From positions 45,674 to 109,673 of the forward strand of contig CAJUHJ010000011.1 of the NCBI GenBank assembly GCA_910586355.1: 64,000 bases of DNA. Direction: 5' to 3'. The notes below the pieces were generated by a model that had not been told where the DNA came from, ran no database searches, and saw only the letters and a program-made list of their open reading frames with translations. This stretch comes from an uncultured Lachnospiraceae bacterium. GTDB lineage: Bacteria > Bacillota > Clostridia > Lachnospirales > Lachnospiraceae. How positions within the stretch are numbered: the stretch's first letter is position 1; every line of letters starts with the position of its first letter. The position numbers and the translations under genes are program-made. Shown here in pieces: positions 32,984 through 41,429 of this stretch.

Positions 32984-34357
32984 ATGAAAAAATTTACCTG
33001 CACCGTCTGCGGTTACACTTATGAAGGCGATCATGCGCCGGATGAATGTCCCATCTGCCATAATCCCAAAGAAATATTCAAAGAAGAAACGATAACATCC
33101 GACGATTTTGCCGCCCAAAACTCTTTGGATTCCGATTTAAGCTACGACAAAAATTTATACCGGATTGACAAATCCTGCCGCTATATGGAAGAAATTCACC
33201 AGATGGCTGTCACCGGAAACAGCGTAAGCGGCGCTATGGGCACCCAAATGCCTATGCCAAGCTGGGACGATATTCTGATTTTAGGAGCGCAGTTAAATCC
33301 TGCCCCACTCGACGAAAACGCGCCTGTAACGACTATGACAGTAATCGGAAAACATGCGAAAAAACCTATGATTATAGAAAATCCCGTTTACATTTCCCAT
33401 ATGTCTTTTGGCGCCTTATCAAAAGAAGCCAAAATTTCACTTGCAAAAGGCGCGGCAATGGCAAAAACTGCCATGTGCAGCGGAGAAGGCGGTATTTTGC
33501 CCGAAGAAAAAGCGGCGGCTTACAAATACATATTTGAATATATCCCAAATAAGTACAGTGTTACAGATGAAAATCTGCGTGCAGCAGACGCAATTGAAAT
33601 CAAAATTGGACAAGGGACAAAGCCTGGTATGGGAGGCCATCTGCCCGGCGAAAAAGTAACGGCAGAAATTGCAAAGCTTCGTGGAAAAAAACAGGGAGAA
33701 GACGTACAAAGCCCAAGCAAATTTAAAGAATTAAATTCCAAAGATGATTTAAAAGACATGGTAACAATGCTGCGAAACCGCTCCGACGGCAGGCCAATCG
33801 GCATTAAAATTGCAGCCGGACACATTGAACGGGATTTGGAATACTGCGTCTACGCCGAACCGGATTTTATTACGATTGACGGCAGAGGCGGAGCTACCGG
33901 TTCCAGTCCATTTTTCTTACGTGAAGCAACAACCATTCCGACCATTTATGCTCTGTACCGCGCGAGAAAATATCTCAACTCCGTACACTCTGACATTTCG
34001 CTTGTCATTACCGGAGGACTGCGCGTCTCATCAGACGTAGCAAAAGCGCTTGCCATGGGCGCAGACGCCGTCGCCGTCGCAAGCGCCGCATTAATCGCGG
34101 CAGCCTGCCAGCAGTATCGAATCTGCGGTTCGGGCAATTGTCCGGCTGGAATTGCGACACAGGATGAAACGCTAAGGAAACGCTTGAAAATAGAACAATC
34201 CGCTCAAAGAGTCGCAAACTACTTAAATGTAACATTAAAAGAATTAAAGACATTTGCCAAAATTACCGGCCACTCAAACGTCCATGACTTAAACACAAAC
34301 GACCTGGTAACGTTGAATCGGGAAATTTCAGAATTTACCAATATAAAACATGTATAA
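32984..34357 (+). CDS. FMN-dependent glutamate synthase domain protein with N-terminal rubredoxin-like domain
   Basis: The start is the ATG at 32984 (AGGAG 8 nt upstream); the ATG at 32978 is only 2 nt from it. Residues 1-40 form a rubredoxin-like zinc/iron ribbon with two CxxC knuckles (CTVCGYTYEG ... CPICHNP). The rest is the GltB central synthase domain: HMSFGALSKEAKISLAKGAA, GEGG, KPGMGGHLPGEKV, DGRGGATGSSP, and the cluster-binding CGSGNCPAGIATQ. There is no amidotransferase and no GXGXG domain, so it is the stand-alone archaeal-type form that needs a partner for electrons and possibly ammonia. It is monocistronic, divergent from blaI, and closed by a terminator. Confidence 0.9.
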   Translation: MKKFTCTVCGYTYEGDHAPDECPICHNPKEIFKEETITSDDFAAQNSLDSDLSYDKNLYRIDKSCRYMEEIHQMAVTGNSVSGAMGTQMPMPSWDDILILGAQLNPAPLDENAPVTTMTVIGKHAKKPMIIENPVYISHMSFGALSKEAKISLAKGAAMAKTAMCSGEGGILPEEKAAAYKYIFEYIPNKYSVTDENLRAADAIEIKIGQGTKPGMGGHLPGEKVTAEIAKLRGKKQGEDVQSPSKFKELNSKDDLKDMVTMLRNRSDGRPIGIKIAAGHIERDLEYCVYAEPDFITIDGRGGATGSSPFFLREATTIPTIYALYRARKYLNSVHSDISLVITGGLRVSSDVAKALAMGADAVAVASAALIAAACQQYRICGSGNCPAGIATQDETLRKRLKIEQSAQRVANYLNVTLKELKTFAKITGHSNVHDLNTNDLVTLNREISEFTNIKHV

Positions 34358-34376
34358 ATTGCAGATAGAAATTTTA

Positions 34377-34412
34377 ACGGCAGCTTCCTTAGAAACGGCA
34401 GCTGTCGTTTTT
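34377..34412 (+). terminator. intrinsic terminator of the rubredoxin-glutamate synthase gene
   Basis: ACGGCAGCT (34377-34385) pairs with AGCTGTCGT (34400-34408) in a 9-bp stem with one G-U pair, followed by TTTTT, 20 nt after the stop codon. Confidence 0.8.
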
Positions 34413-34550
34413 GTTTATCAATTGAATATCTGTTTTGTACCATGATGGGATATTAAGTTCGTGAGCTCTTTTTCCTATTTTGGTTACAATTCCATCAGCT
34501 TCATGCTGATTAAGGATTCGTTGTAATTGATGCAGCAGTAAAATCCCTAC
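34389..34550 (-). pseudogene. possible gene remnant, about 53 codons
   Basis: On the minus strand an uninterrupted frame without a good start reads LLHQLQRILNQHEADGIVTK, then IGKRAHELNIPSWYK, and ends at a TAA at 34389-34391, inside the neighbouring terminator. In-frame stops precede it (34551-34556). The composition looks protein-like, but I do not recognise the family. The rest of the 260-nt gap (34551-34617) holds nothing I can support. Confidence 0.25.
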
Positions 34551-34617
34551 TCATCACGACTCTGAGAAATGCAATACTATTTATCCCGGCAGTAATTATG
34601 TATGCAAAAGACAATCC

Positions 34618-35733
34618 CTAATCCAGACGTACCGTAATTTCCATTCCGCCCGTTGGCACGTTTTGATATTGCAAAGTTCCATGGTGAATTTTGACAATCT
34701 CAAAACAAAGCGGGACGCCAAGACCTTTTCCATATATTTTATCTTTTGGAACGGCCCGGTTTTTGTTTAAAATCTCCAGCATATTCTCTTCCATCTTATC
34801 ATCCGGGTTAAAAATCACCATCTGATTTTTACTGATTTTTAGCTGAATATTGCTTCCATTCCTACAAGTATTTGAAATTAAATTCCGCAAAAGGCTAATC
34901 AAAAGCGTCTGGTCCCCAAACAGGCTTCCCCCTTGATTCTCCACAGATACAAACGGAAAAAATCGCTTGATTTCTGCCGAAAACTGTTTGGTATCCAGTT
35001 GCTTCATCTCAATTTTTCCGTCCCGCAGATTTGCCATAATCAACAGATTTTCTATTAATTCATTCATATAACGCGCCTGCATATCAATCTGCCTGCTTGC
35101 AAAATCAATATCTTCTGCACTGATATTTCCAAGCTGAATATACTGGGAATAACCTAAAACCGCTGTAAGCGGCGTCCTTAGCTCATGTGCAATATTACTG
35201 ACAGGAGCATATATTTTTTTCATTGCATAGTATAAAATTGCCGCAAGCAAAGCAGAAAGAAGTACAGCAAGAAAACAAAAGAGATACCTCTGCTTCTGCC
35301 AGGTTTCATACAAACTGTTGATATTTTCCATATAGACAACTGAAATCCTCCCATGAGAAAAATCCCAAAAAGAATTCGAAATACAAATATAAACGCTTTT
35401 TTGATATGTTACAATCTGAAAATCTTTTGTTTGCCTGTGCTTCCATTGAAATGGAATATTGTCCAAAAAAACTTTTGTTTCATTTCTTATTTGCACAAAA
35501 ATATCCTGCCCCTTTAAGCTTTTGCCATACCACCTCAATTTCCGGCCTTCTTTGTCATTTTCTAAAAAAGAAGCGGCGGCATATTCTACCCTGCTTTCAT
35601 TTAAAAGTGAATTGATACTATATTTTTCCAAATTTTTATGAAAAGAATACTGATGGATGATAAATATACAGCTAAATAACAGGCATACGACTAAAACCAT
35701 TGTCAGAAGATAATTTTTTTCCCATATTTTCAA
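34618..35733 (-). CDS. sensor histidine kinase, 371 aa
   Basis: Two transmembrane helices (about 8-28 and 148-170) enclose an extracytoplasmic domain of about 115 residues. There is almost no HAMP: the second helix runs into HisKA, where the phospho-acceptor His183 sits in SNIAHELRTPLTAVLGYSQY. The HATPase part is compact, with LRNLISNTCRNGS (N box) and GKGLGVPLCFEIVKIHHG. It lies 2 nt after its response regulator and is the last gene of a three-gene unit with a small exported protein. The signal is unknown. Confidence 0.88.
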   Translation of the reverse strand: MKIWEKNYLLTMVLVVCLLFSCIFIIHQYSFHKNLEKYSINSLLNESRVEYAAASFLENDKEGRKLRWYGKSLKGQDIFVQIRNETKVFLDNIPFQWKHRQTKDFQIVTYQKSVYICISNSFWDFSHGRISVVYMENINSLYETWQKQRYLFCFLAVLLSALLAAILYYAMKKIYAPVSNIAHELRTPLTAVLGYSQYIQLGNISAEDIDFASRQIDMQARYMNELIENLLIMANLRDGKIEMKQLDTKQFSAEIKRFFPFVSVENQGGSLFGDQTLLISLLRNLISNTCRNGSNIQLKISKNQMVIFNPDDKMEENMLEILNKNRAVPKDKIYGKGLGVPLCFEIVKIHHGTLQYQNVPTGGMEITVRLD

Positions 35734-35735
35734 AA

Positions 35736-36380
35736 TCAGATCTCCAATCGGTAACCAGTTTTATAAATTGTCTTGATATAATGTTCCCAGTGCAGTTTTT
35801 TCCGAAGCCTTTGGATGTGTACGTCAACGGTTCTTTCCTCTCCTTCAAAATCCAAACCCCACGCCGCATTTAACAGCTGTTCCCTTGTCAGGGTCAAATT
35901 TTTATTGATGACTAATGTTTTTAACAGTTCAAATTCCTGTTTTGTCAAAGTTATTTCTTTTTCTTCTATATAAACTTTTTGATTTGCAAATTCCAATCTG
36001 GCTTTTCCTATACAAAAAATATTCTCCCTGTTATAACGGCGCAAAACGACATTGACACGCGAAATCAGTTCCTGAATATGAAACGGCTTTACAATATAAT
36101 CTTCTGCGCCGCCGTCTAATCCCCGTATTCTGTCCATAATTTCATTTCGTGCCGTCACATAAATAACCGGAACTCCTTTTAATTGTTTCATCAAATGAAA
36201 CCCGCTTATATCCGGCAGATTAATATCCAGCAAAACCAGATCTATCCGAAATTTCTGAAAAAGCAAAACAGCCTCGCCGCCAGTAGCGGCGGCGAGACAT
36301 TTATGGCCGTTTACTGTTAATGTCCGAACCATAAATTCACAAATCGTTCTGTCATCTTCTACAATCAGCAAACTTGCCAT
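35736..36380 (-). CDS. OmpR-family response regulator, 214 aa
   Basis: The receiver has LLIVEDDRT, phospho-acceptor Asp52 (LLDINLPDISG), YVTARNE and the switch Lys in EDYIVKPFH. The winged-helix domain (about 118-212) has LTKQEFELLKTLVINKN, ERTVDVHIQRLRKKL and IKTIYKTGYRLE. It ends 2 nt before the kinase gene and starts 1 nt after the stop of the exported-protein gene, so all three are one operon. No direct-repeat operator stood out near the operon promoter. Confidence 0.93.
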   Translation of the reverse strand: MASLLIVEDDRTICEFMVRTLTVNGHKCLAAATGGEAVLLFQKFRIDLVLLDINLPDISGFHLMKQLKGVPVIYVTARNEIMDRIRGLDGGAEDYIVKPFHIQELISRVNVVLRRYNRENIFCIGKARLEFANQKVYIEEKEITLTKQEFELLKTLVINKNLTLTREQLLNAAWGLDFEGEERTVDVHIQRLRKKLHWEHYIKTIYKTGYRLEI

Positions 36381-36381
36381 A

Positions 36382-36813
36382 CTACTCTCCTAACGGATGA
36401 TCGGAATCCATAAATACTGTCCTGTCAATTTCTACAATCTGTTCTACAGTCAAATCTGCTATCACTGCCGTTTCTGCAGGAATACCATTTGCTTCACAGA
36501 CTGCAAGGATGACTTCTTTCGCATTATGGCCTGCATTTACATCATTTACCATACTTTCTAAAGAACTGTCTCCAAGCAGCGGACTATCTGGATAATCACT
36601 GAGCAGATGCTTGGCATATTCTGTACTTGTATTTATGAAACTGTCACTTTCTGCTGCCATCTCTTTTTCTGAACGTTCGTTTAATTCAGTGATTCCTGTT
36701 TCCTCCGCCCTTACTTCCGCTCTTTTTGACGACATCATACCGCCCCAAAAAAACGAAGCGGACAAAACTGCCACAAGAGCTCCTGTCAATAAAATACTTT
36801 TTTTCTGTTTCAT
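36382..36813 (-). CDS. small exported protein encoded with a two-component system
   Basis: The start is the ATG at 36813 (MKQKKSILLTGALVAVLSAS), preceded by GAAGGAGG; the longer frame starting at 36870 has no site. The N-terminus is a signal peptide or membrane anchor (about 1-28). The remaining about 115 residues are acidic and helical (ITELNERSEKEMAAESDSFI, then HNAKEVILAVCEANGIPAET), with one Cys and no known domain that I recognise. Being first in the operon with a response regulator and kinase, it may be the ligand, a co-sensor or the target of the system. That link is positional only. Confidence 0.75.
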   Translation of the reverse strand: MKQKKSILLTGALVAVLSASFFWGGMMSSKRAEVRAEETGITELNERSEKEMAAESDSFINTSTEYAKHLLSDYPDSPLLGDSSLESMVNDVNAGHNAKEVILAVCEANGIPAETAVIADLTVEQIVEIDRTVFMDSDHPLGE

Positions 36814-36898
36814 TGTTTGGCCTCCTTCTGTAAATATTACTGTTTGTTGTTTACAAAATAAGTATAACAACAGAATATTGCAGAGTTGTTTCAGGCAG

Positions 36899-38218
36899 TT
36901 AATTTTTCCGCTTCCACTCTAAAATTTCTTCCAGCCTTTTTTTTATGCGCCCTTCTTCTCCCTCTTCCCCCGGACAATAATACCGTCTGCCTGTTAGTGT
37001 ATCCGGAAGGCACTGCATATTTGATATTTTTTCTTCCGTATCATGGGCATATACGTACCCCTTTCCATAATTCAGCTGTTTCATCAGGCCTGTCGGCGCA
37101 TTACAGATATGTAAGGGAACCGGTTCTGCCGGAAGCTCTCTGACGTCTTCTTTACAAGATTCACACGCCCGATAAAGCGCGTTTGATTTTGGCGCCATTG
37201 AAAGATAGACGACTGCATGTGTCAGATGTACATCACATTCCGGCATTCCCAAAAAATGACATGCCTGATAAGCTGAAACTGCTGTCAAAAGCGCGTGGGA
37301 ATCCGCCATTCCAATATCCTCACTTGCAAAACGCACCAGCCGCCTTGCAATATAAAGCGGGTCTTCCCCGCCGTCTAACATCCGGCACATCCAATAAACC
37401 GCGGCATCCGGGTCGCTGTTGCGCATAGATTTATGCAGAGCAGAAATCAAATTATAATGCTCTTCTCCATTTTTATCATATAATAAAGAACGACGGTTCA
37501 TACACTGCGCTAAAATTTCTTCTTCTACACACAACACCGCTTCTTCATTCATTCTTCCGTTTGATACTGCCATTTCCAATGTATTTAACGCAGTTCTTGC
37601 GTCTCCGTTTGAAAAACGCGCAATTGCAGTTAAATGGGCGTCCTCAATCGAAATCTTTAAATTACCAAATCCTTTTTTGCTTTTTAAAGCGTAAAGCAAA
37701 AGTTCTTTGACGTCCTCTTCCTGTAACGCCTTTAAAATAAATACCTTACACCGGGACAATAACGCGGAATTTATTTCAAAAGAAGGATTTTCCGTTGTCG
37801 CCCCTACAAGTATAATGCTGCCCTTTTCCACAAAAGGAAGAAACGCGTCCTGCTGCGCTTTATTAAAACGATGGATTTCATCTGCAAATAACAATGTACG
37901 AATTCCCATTTTCCTGTTCTGCTCCGCCTGTACCATGACTTCTTTTATCTCTTTGATTCCGCTAGTGACAGCAGAAAATTCTACAAACTCCGCCCTCGTT
38001 TGATTGGCAATAATTCTTGCTAACGTAGTCTTTCCAACTCCCGGCGGCCCCCAAAATATCATAGATGAAATCTGGTCTTCTTCTATCAGGCGTCTAAGAA
38101 TCGTCCCCTTTCCAATCAAATGTTTCTGTCCAACATAATCATCCAAACAATCCGGCCTCAACCGGCTTGCAAGCGGCGCCGCCTGCTTTCTGTCATCAAA
38201 CAAACTTAATTGTTCCAT
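36899..38218 (-). CDS. rarA: replication-associated recombination protein A (RarA/MgsA), AAA+ ATPase
   Basis: Acts at stalled replication forks and interacts with SSB. The 439 aa have the N-terminal ASRLRPDCLDDYVGQKHLIG, Walker A FWGPPGVGKTTLA, Walker B LLFADEIHRFNKAQQDAFLP, sensor 1 ILVGATTENPSFEIN, the arginine finger in LLSRCKVF, and the C-terminal MgsA tetramerisation region (DPDAAVYWMCRMLDGGEDP, ARRLVRFASEDIGMAD). It is a single gene, 85 nt before the exported-protein gene start. The ribosome-binding site GGGGG is weak but well placed. Confidence 0.95.
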   Translation of the reverse strand: MEQLSLFDDRKQAAPLASRLRPDCLDDYVGQKHLIGKGTILRRLIEEDQISSMIFWGPPGVGKTTLARIIANQTRAEFVEFSAVTSGIKEIKEVMVQAEQNRKMGIRTLLFADEIHRFNKAQQDAFLPFVEKGSIILVGATTENPSFEINSALLSRCKVFILKALQEEDVKELLLYALKSKKGFGNLKISIEDAHLTAIARFSNGDARTALNTLEMAVSNGRMNEEAVLCVEEEILAQCMNRRSLLYDKNGEEHYNLISALHKSMRNSDPDAAVYWMCRMLDGGEDPLYIARRLVRFASEDIGMADSHALLTAVSAYQACHFLGMPECDVHLTHAVVYLSMAPKSNALYRACESCKEDVRELPAEPVPLHICNAPTGLMKQLNYGKGYVYAHDTEEKISNMQCLPDTLTGRRYYCPGEEGEEGRIKKRLEEILEWKRKN

Positions 38219-38429
38219 AATCGTTTACCCCCATCGGACAAATGCCAAATCTTAGCTGCGGCGCCCAAGCAGTTTATCTTCTTTCGCGCCGTCTGTGGCT
38301 CTGCCTTATTTCTTTAAATCTATTTTATAAGAAAACAGTGTTCTCTGCAACTTTTACTGTTTTGAAATATTTTGATTTCAACCACATAAGAATCATCCGG
38401 CTGCATATACTGTTTTTGAGGTATTTGCT

Positions 38430-39017
38430 ATGAATAATTTAAAACGCTTTACAATTATTGGAATCATTTTTGTCTTAATTACAGGAACTCTTGCTCATTT
38501 TGTTTATGACTGGTCGGGCCAAAACCATATAGCCGGACTTTTTACGCCTGTGAACGAATCTATATGGGAACATATAAAATTATTGTATTTTCCTATGCTT
38601 ATTTACTCAGTTTTTATGGTTTTTACACTTAAAAAAGATTTCCCCTGCATTGTTTCCGGGTTTTGTCTTGGAATATTAGCAGGCACATGTTTCATCCCAA
38701 TTTTCTACTATGCTTATTCTTTTATTCTTGGAAAAGATTTTTTTGTTTTGGATATTTGTACATTTATTTTCAGTGTTCTACTTGCATTTTGGCTTTCCTA
38801 TAAATATACCTTATCGTGTAAACTTGAATCCTATACATTGCTGCTATTGCTATTCGTATGCGTTTTATTTGCCTGTTTTTTTGTATTTACTTATCACGCA
38901 CCAAATATTGCGATTTTTCAAGAACCTAATGCATATCCAGGCATCCGGCAAAGCATGAACAGCGCAGGTGGAAGATGCCATGATACTGCCCGATGTGAAA
39001 GCATGTGGTCAGAATGA
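38430..39017 (+). CDS. DUF6512-like membrane protein with an abnormal C-terminus
   Basis: Six hydrophobic segments (about 8-25, 48-66, 70-88, 92-112, 116-130, 136-154) and the motif FTPVNESIWEHIKLLYFP identify the DUF6512-type integral membrane family; function is unknown. After YHAPNIAIFQEP the sequence changes to a hydrophilic, unrelated tail (NAYPGIRQSMNSAGGRCHDT) that runs into a region of gene remnants. The native last helix and C-terminus therefore seem to have been lost through a deletion or insertion, and the protein may be truncated or nonfunctional. The expression signal GAGG before the ATG is modest. Confidence 0.65.
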   Translation: MNNLKRFTIIGIIFVLITGTLAHFVYDWSGQNHIAGLFTPVNESIWEHIKLLYFPMLIYSVFMVFTLKKDFPCIVSGFCLGILAGTCFIPIFYYAYSFILGKDFFVLDICTFIFSVLLAFWLSYKYTLSCKLESYTLLLLLFVCVLFACFFVFTYHAPNIAIFQEPNAYPGIRQSMNSAGGRCHDTARCESMWSE

Positions 39018-39135
39018 AATCAGAACTGTTATAGGACCGTTATGGTACAGAGAAGATGCGTACGAATGAACTTGAAACCCCTTATCTGGAGATATTTCAT
39101 CAGCTGTTGGGATAACCGGAGGAGCTGCTCCTCCA

Positions 39136-39456
39136 ATGATAAAACGGCAGCAATACTATGATTCCCTCTCCCTGCTCCCCGATTCCTCGGAATTTTTGGA
39201 TTTTTCAAAACAGTTTATAGCTTATCTTATAGAAACGAACTTGTCAGATAAAGGAAAAATATTATGTGTAAGCGAAGGTAATTTAGTGGTAAGGAAAACA
39301 ATAGTAGATAACGCTAGAGCGTTTGTCAATATATTATCTATTTTGTTTGATGTAACGACTGTCGGGAATAATTGGAGCGCCTTAATGGTTTCAGATGTAA
39401 ATGAATTTTATAAAGTGCTCAAAAATCGACAAAGAATCAAGGTTTATGGGGCTTGA
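39136..39456 (+). pseudogene. orphan fragment, 106 codons, unknown family
   Basis: An open frame starting MIKRQQYYDSLSLLPDSSEF and ending at 39456, in a 1.4-kb stretch (39018-40384) with no clearly intact gene. The translation looks protein-like (KILCVSEGNLVVRKTIVDNA), but the family is not recognised and the upstream sequence GGAGGAGCTGCTCC is more a palindrome than a clean ribosome-binding site. Just upstream, about 38960-39070, another short frame (EDAMILPDVKACGQNEIRTV) ends after about 35 codons. I treat these as remnants. Confidence 0.3.
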
Positions 39457-39551
39457 GGATGAAATCAATAAATTATTAAGCATAAGAACATATTATGCAA
39501 AGAAGTCGAATTAAAAAAGAAAAAATGTAAGGGTATAGGATTGGATTTTGA

Positions 39552-39923
39552 AAAATTATTTTTGAAATTTGCGAATTTTGGGACCATATAGAATATGTAC
39601 TCAATGATAGTGGAGCTGAGGGAACTACATTAGTACTTAAAAAATATTTTATATTAGAGAGTGGATATTTATTCCGTGATGATGTGTTTGACGATGTAAC
39701 TAATTTGCTGGAAGCCTTAAGAGCGCTTAAAGAATTTTATTTATCCAAAGAAAATAATGATGAATCAGATCATTCACTTTTGTTATCAAGGTTATCCTAT
39801 CACCTAATTTTACAATATGAGGAAAATTCGGCATGGTTCAGCGTATCACTTTCAAAAATGGACTGTCTCATTTTCACCTTTTTCTTGCAGATGGGATTTA
39901 TGCACTGGCAACAGCTTCTCTGA
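39552..39923 (+). pseudogene. frameshifted gene remnant, unknown family
   Basis: A frame that opens directly after an in-frame TGA (39549-39551) without a start codon reads FEICEFWDHIEYVLNDSGAE, then LESGYLFRDDVFDDVTNLLE and ALRALKEFYLSKENNDESDH. The upstream LDFEK in another frame suggests that a frameshift separated the two halves. An internal ATG at 39684 would give a 79-aa product but has no ribosome-binding site. After about 39860 the sequence is taken over by the remnant on the other strand. Confidence 0.35.
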
Positions 39924-40349
39924 TGGTGCTGACTGCTATGTCCTCTTTGAAGAGCCTGTCATCCTCATTCATCAGAAGGACGATCCGGATAACTGTATTC
40001 TCCAGTGCAGCACATTCAATTTCCTTGATCCTGGCTGAGCCATCTGCTGCCTGGCTGATTGTGTTCTCTGTAAAACTGATAATCTCCTGCCTTCTTGCAC
40101 CGCAAAGCTGCTCTGTCTTTGTTCTCAGCTTTCCTTATGACTTCTTTTCCGCTTTCTTCGATTCATCTTCGACCTTCATCTCATACTCGCTGGCAGAAAC
40201 AAATCTGTAATATGTACCATCCATGCTTCATTCACACTCCCTTTTGCAGAGTCGATATTGTCATGCCACTCCACATCCACAACACCGTTCTCACTGTGGT
40301 ATATCAACAGCAGATATTCCTTGCCGCTTGCAAACTCTGTTTTATCCAT
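39898..40349 (-). pseudogene. frameshifted gene remnant, possibly from a mobile element
   Basis: AGGAGG precedes an ATG at 40349 that opens MDKTEFASGKEYLLLIYHSE and NGVVDVEWHDNIDSAKGSVN, but this frame stops at 40176. Other frames carry on with SASEYEMKVEDESKKAEKKS and then KEIECAALENTVIRIVLLMN up to a TAA at 39898. At least two frame changes are needed to join them. No transposase motif is visible; the mobile-element idea rests only on the mixture of broken, oppositely oriented genes. Confidence 0.4.
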
Positions 40350-40384
40350 GCAACCTCCTCACTTCACAAATGTAACATTTTGTG

Positions 40385-41410
40385 TCAAATTATAAGCATC
40401 GCATCCCCAAAACTGAAAAAACGGTATTTTTGCTTCACTGCTTCGGCATAAGCCTTTTGTATATTTTCCCGTCCGGCAAGCGCAGATACCAGCATCAGAA
40501 GTGTAGATTCCGGCAAATGAAAATTGGTAATCAGCCCGTCAATAACTTTAAATGAATAGCCCGGATAGATGAAAATCTCAGTCCAGCCGCTTTTTGCAGA
40601 CAAGTAACCAGTTTCATCTGCCACCGCTTCTAATGTCCTCGTACTTGTCGTACCGACCGCAATAATTCGCCCGCCCGCTGCTTTTGTACGATTAATCTGT
40701 TCTGCTGCTGATTCTTCAATACAAAAATATTCCGAATGCATATGATGTTTTAATACATCCGTTTCTTTTACCGGACGAAACGTGCCCAGTCCTACGTGGA
40801 GCGTCACTTCTGCAATCTCTACTCCCTTTTTGCGGATTTCATCTAATAATTCCGGTGTAAAATGAAGCCCGGCAGTAGGCGCCGCTGCAGAACCGTCATA
40901 TTTGGCATATACTGTCTGATAACGGTTTTTGTCTTTTAACGTATGCAGAATATAGGGCGGAAGCGGCATTTGCCCAAGTTTATCTAAAATCTCTTCAAAA
41001 ATCCCATCGTATGTAAACCGGATAACCCTGTTCCCCTCTTCTGCAATAGAAAGCACTTCGCCCATCAAAAGTCCTTCCCCAAAAGAAATCTTTGTACCAG
41101 GCTTCGCTTTTTTTCCAGGTTTTACCAAAGTCTCCCAAACATCCTTTTCTTTTCGTTTTAAAAGCAATATTTCTATATTGGCTCCTGTCCCTTCTTTTCT
41201 GCCGTATAAACGTGCCGGAATCACTTTTGTATTATTAACCACAAGACAATCTCCCGGCATAAGATACTCTATAATCTCTGAAAAGACATGATGCTCTATC
41301 CTGCCAGAAGACTTCCCCAATACCAAAAGCCTGGAGCTGGAACGGTCAAAAAGCGGGTCCTGTGCGATTAATTCACTTGGCAAATCATAATAAAAATCTT
41401 TTATATCCAT
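40385..41410 (-). CDS. queA: S-adenosylmethionine:tRNA ribosyltransferase-isomerase
   Basis: Builds epoxyqueuosine on tRNA from preQ1 and SAM. The 341 aa start with the typical MDIKDFYYDLPSELIAQDPL and contain RSSSRLLVLG, DCLVVNNTKVIPARLYGRK, GSAAAPTAGLHFTPELLDEI (a QueA hallmark), TLHVGLGTFRPV, AVGTTSTRTLEA and DGLITNFHLPESTLLMLVSA. It has no other queuosine gene beside it in the window. It starts 20 nt after the stop of the 268-aa secreted protein gene, so it may be read from that promoter. Confidence 0.96.
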   Translation of the reverse strand: MDIKDFYYDLPSELIAQDPLFDRSSSRLLVLGKSSGRIEHHVFSEIIEYLMPGDCLVVNNTKVIPARLYGRKEGTGANIEILLLKRKEKDVWETLVKPGKKAKPGTKISFGEGLLMGEVLSIAEEGNRVIRFTYDGIFEEILDKLGQMPLPPYILHTLKDKNRYQTVYAKYDGSAAAPTAGLHFTPELLDEIRKKGVEIAEVTLHVGLGTFRPVKETDVLKHHMHSEYFCIEESAAEQINRTKAAGGRIIAVGTTSTRTLEAVADETGYLSAKSGWTEIFIYPGYSFKVIDGLITNFHLPESTLLMLVSALAGRENIQKAYAEAVKQKYRFFSFGDAMLII

Positions 41411-41429
41411 TTGAATAACTCTCTCCTGT

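Noticed and set aside
39018..40384. An insertion sequence between rarA and queA
   Set aside because: No transposase motif, terminal inverted repeats or target-site duplication could be found; only broken genes of unknown family.
40369..40388. CACAAA-TTTGTG inverted repeat between queA and the remnant gene
   Set aside because: Only 6 bp, no U run and no promoter nearby; too weak to call as terminator or operator.
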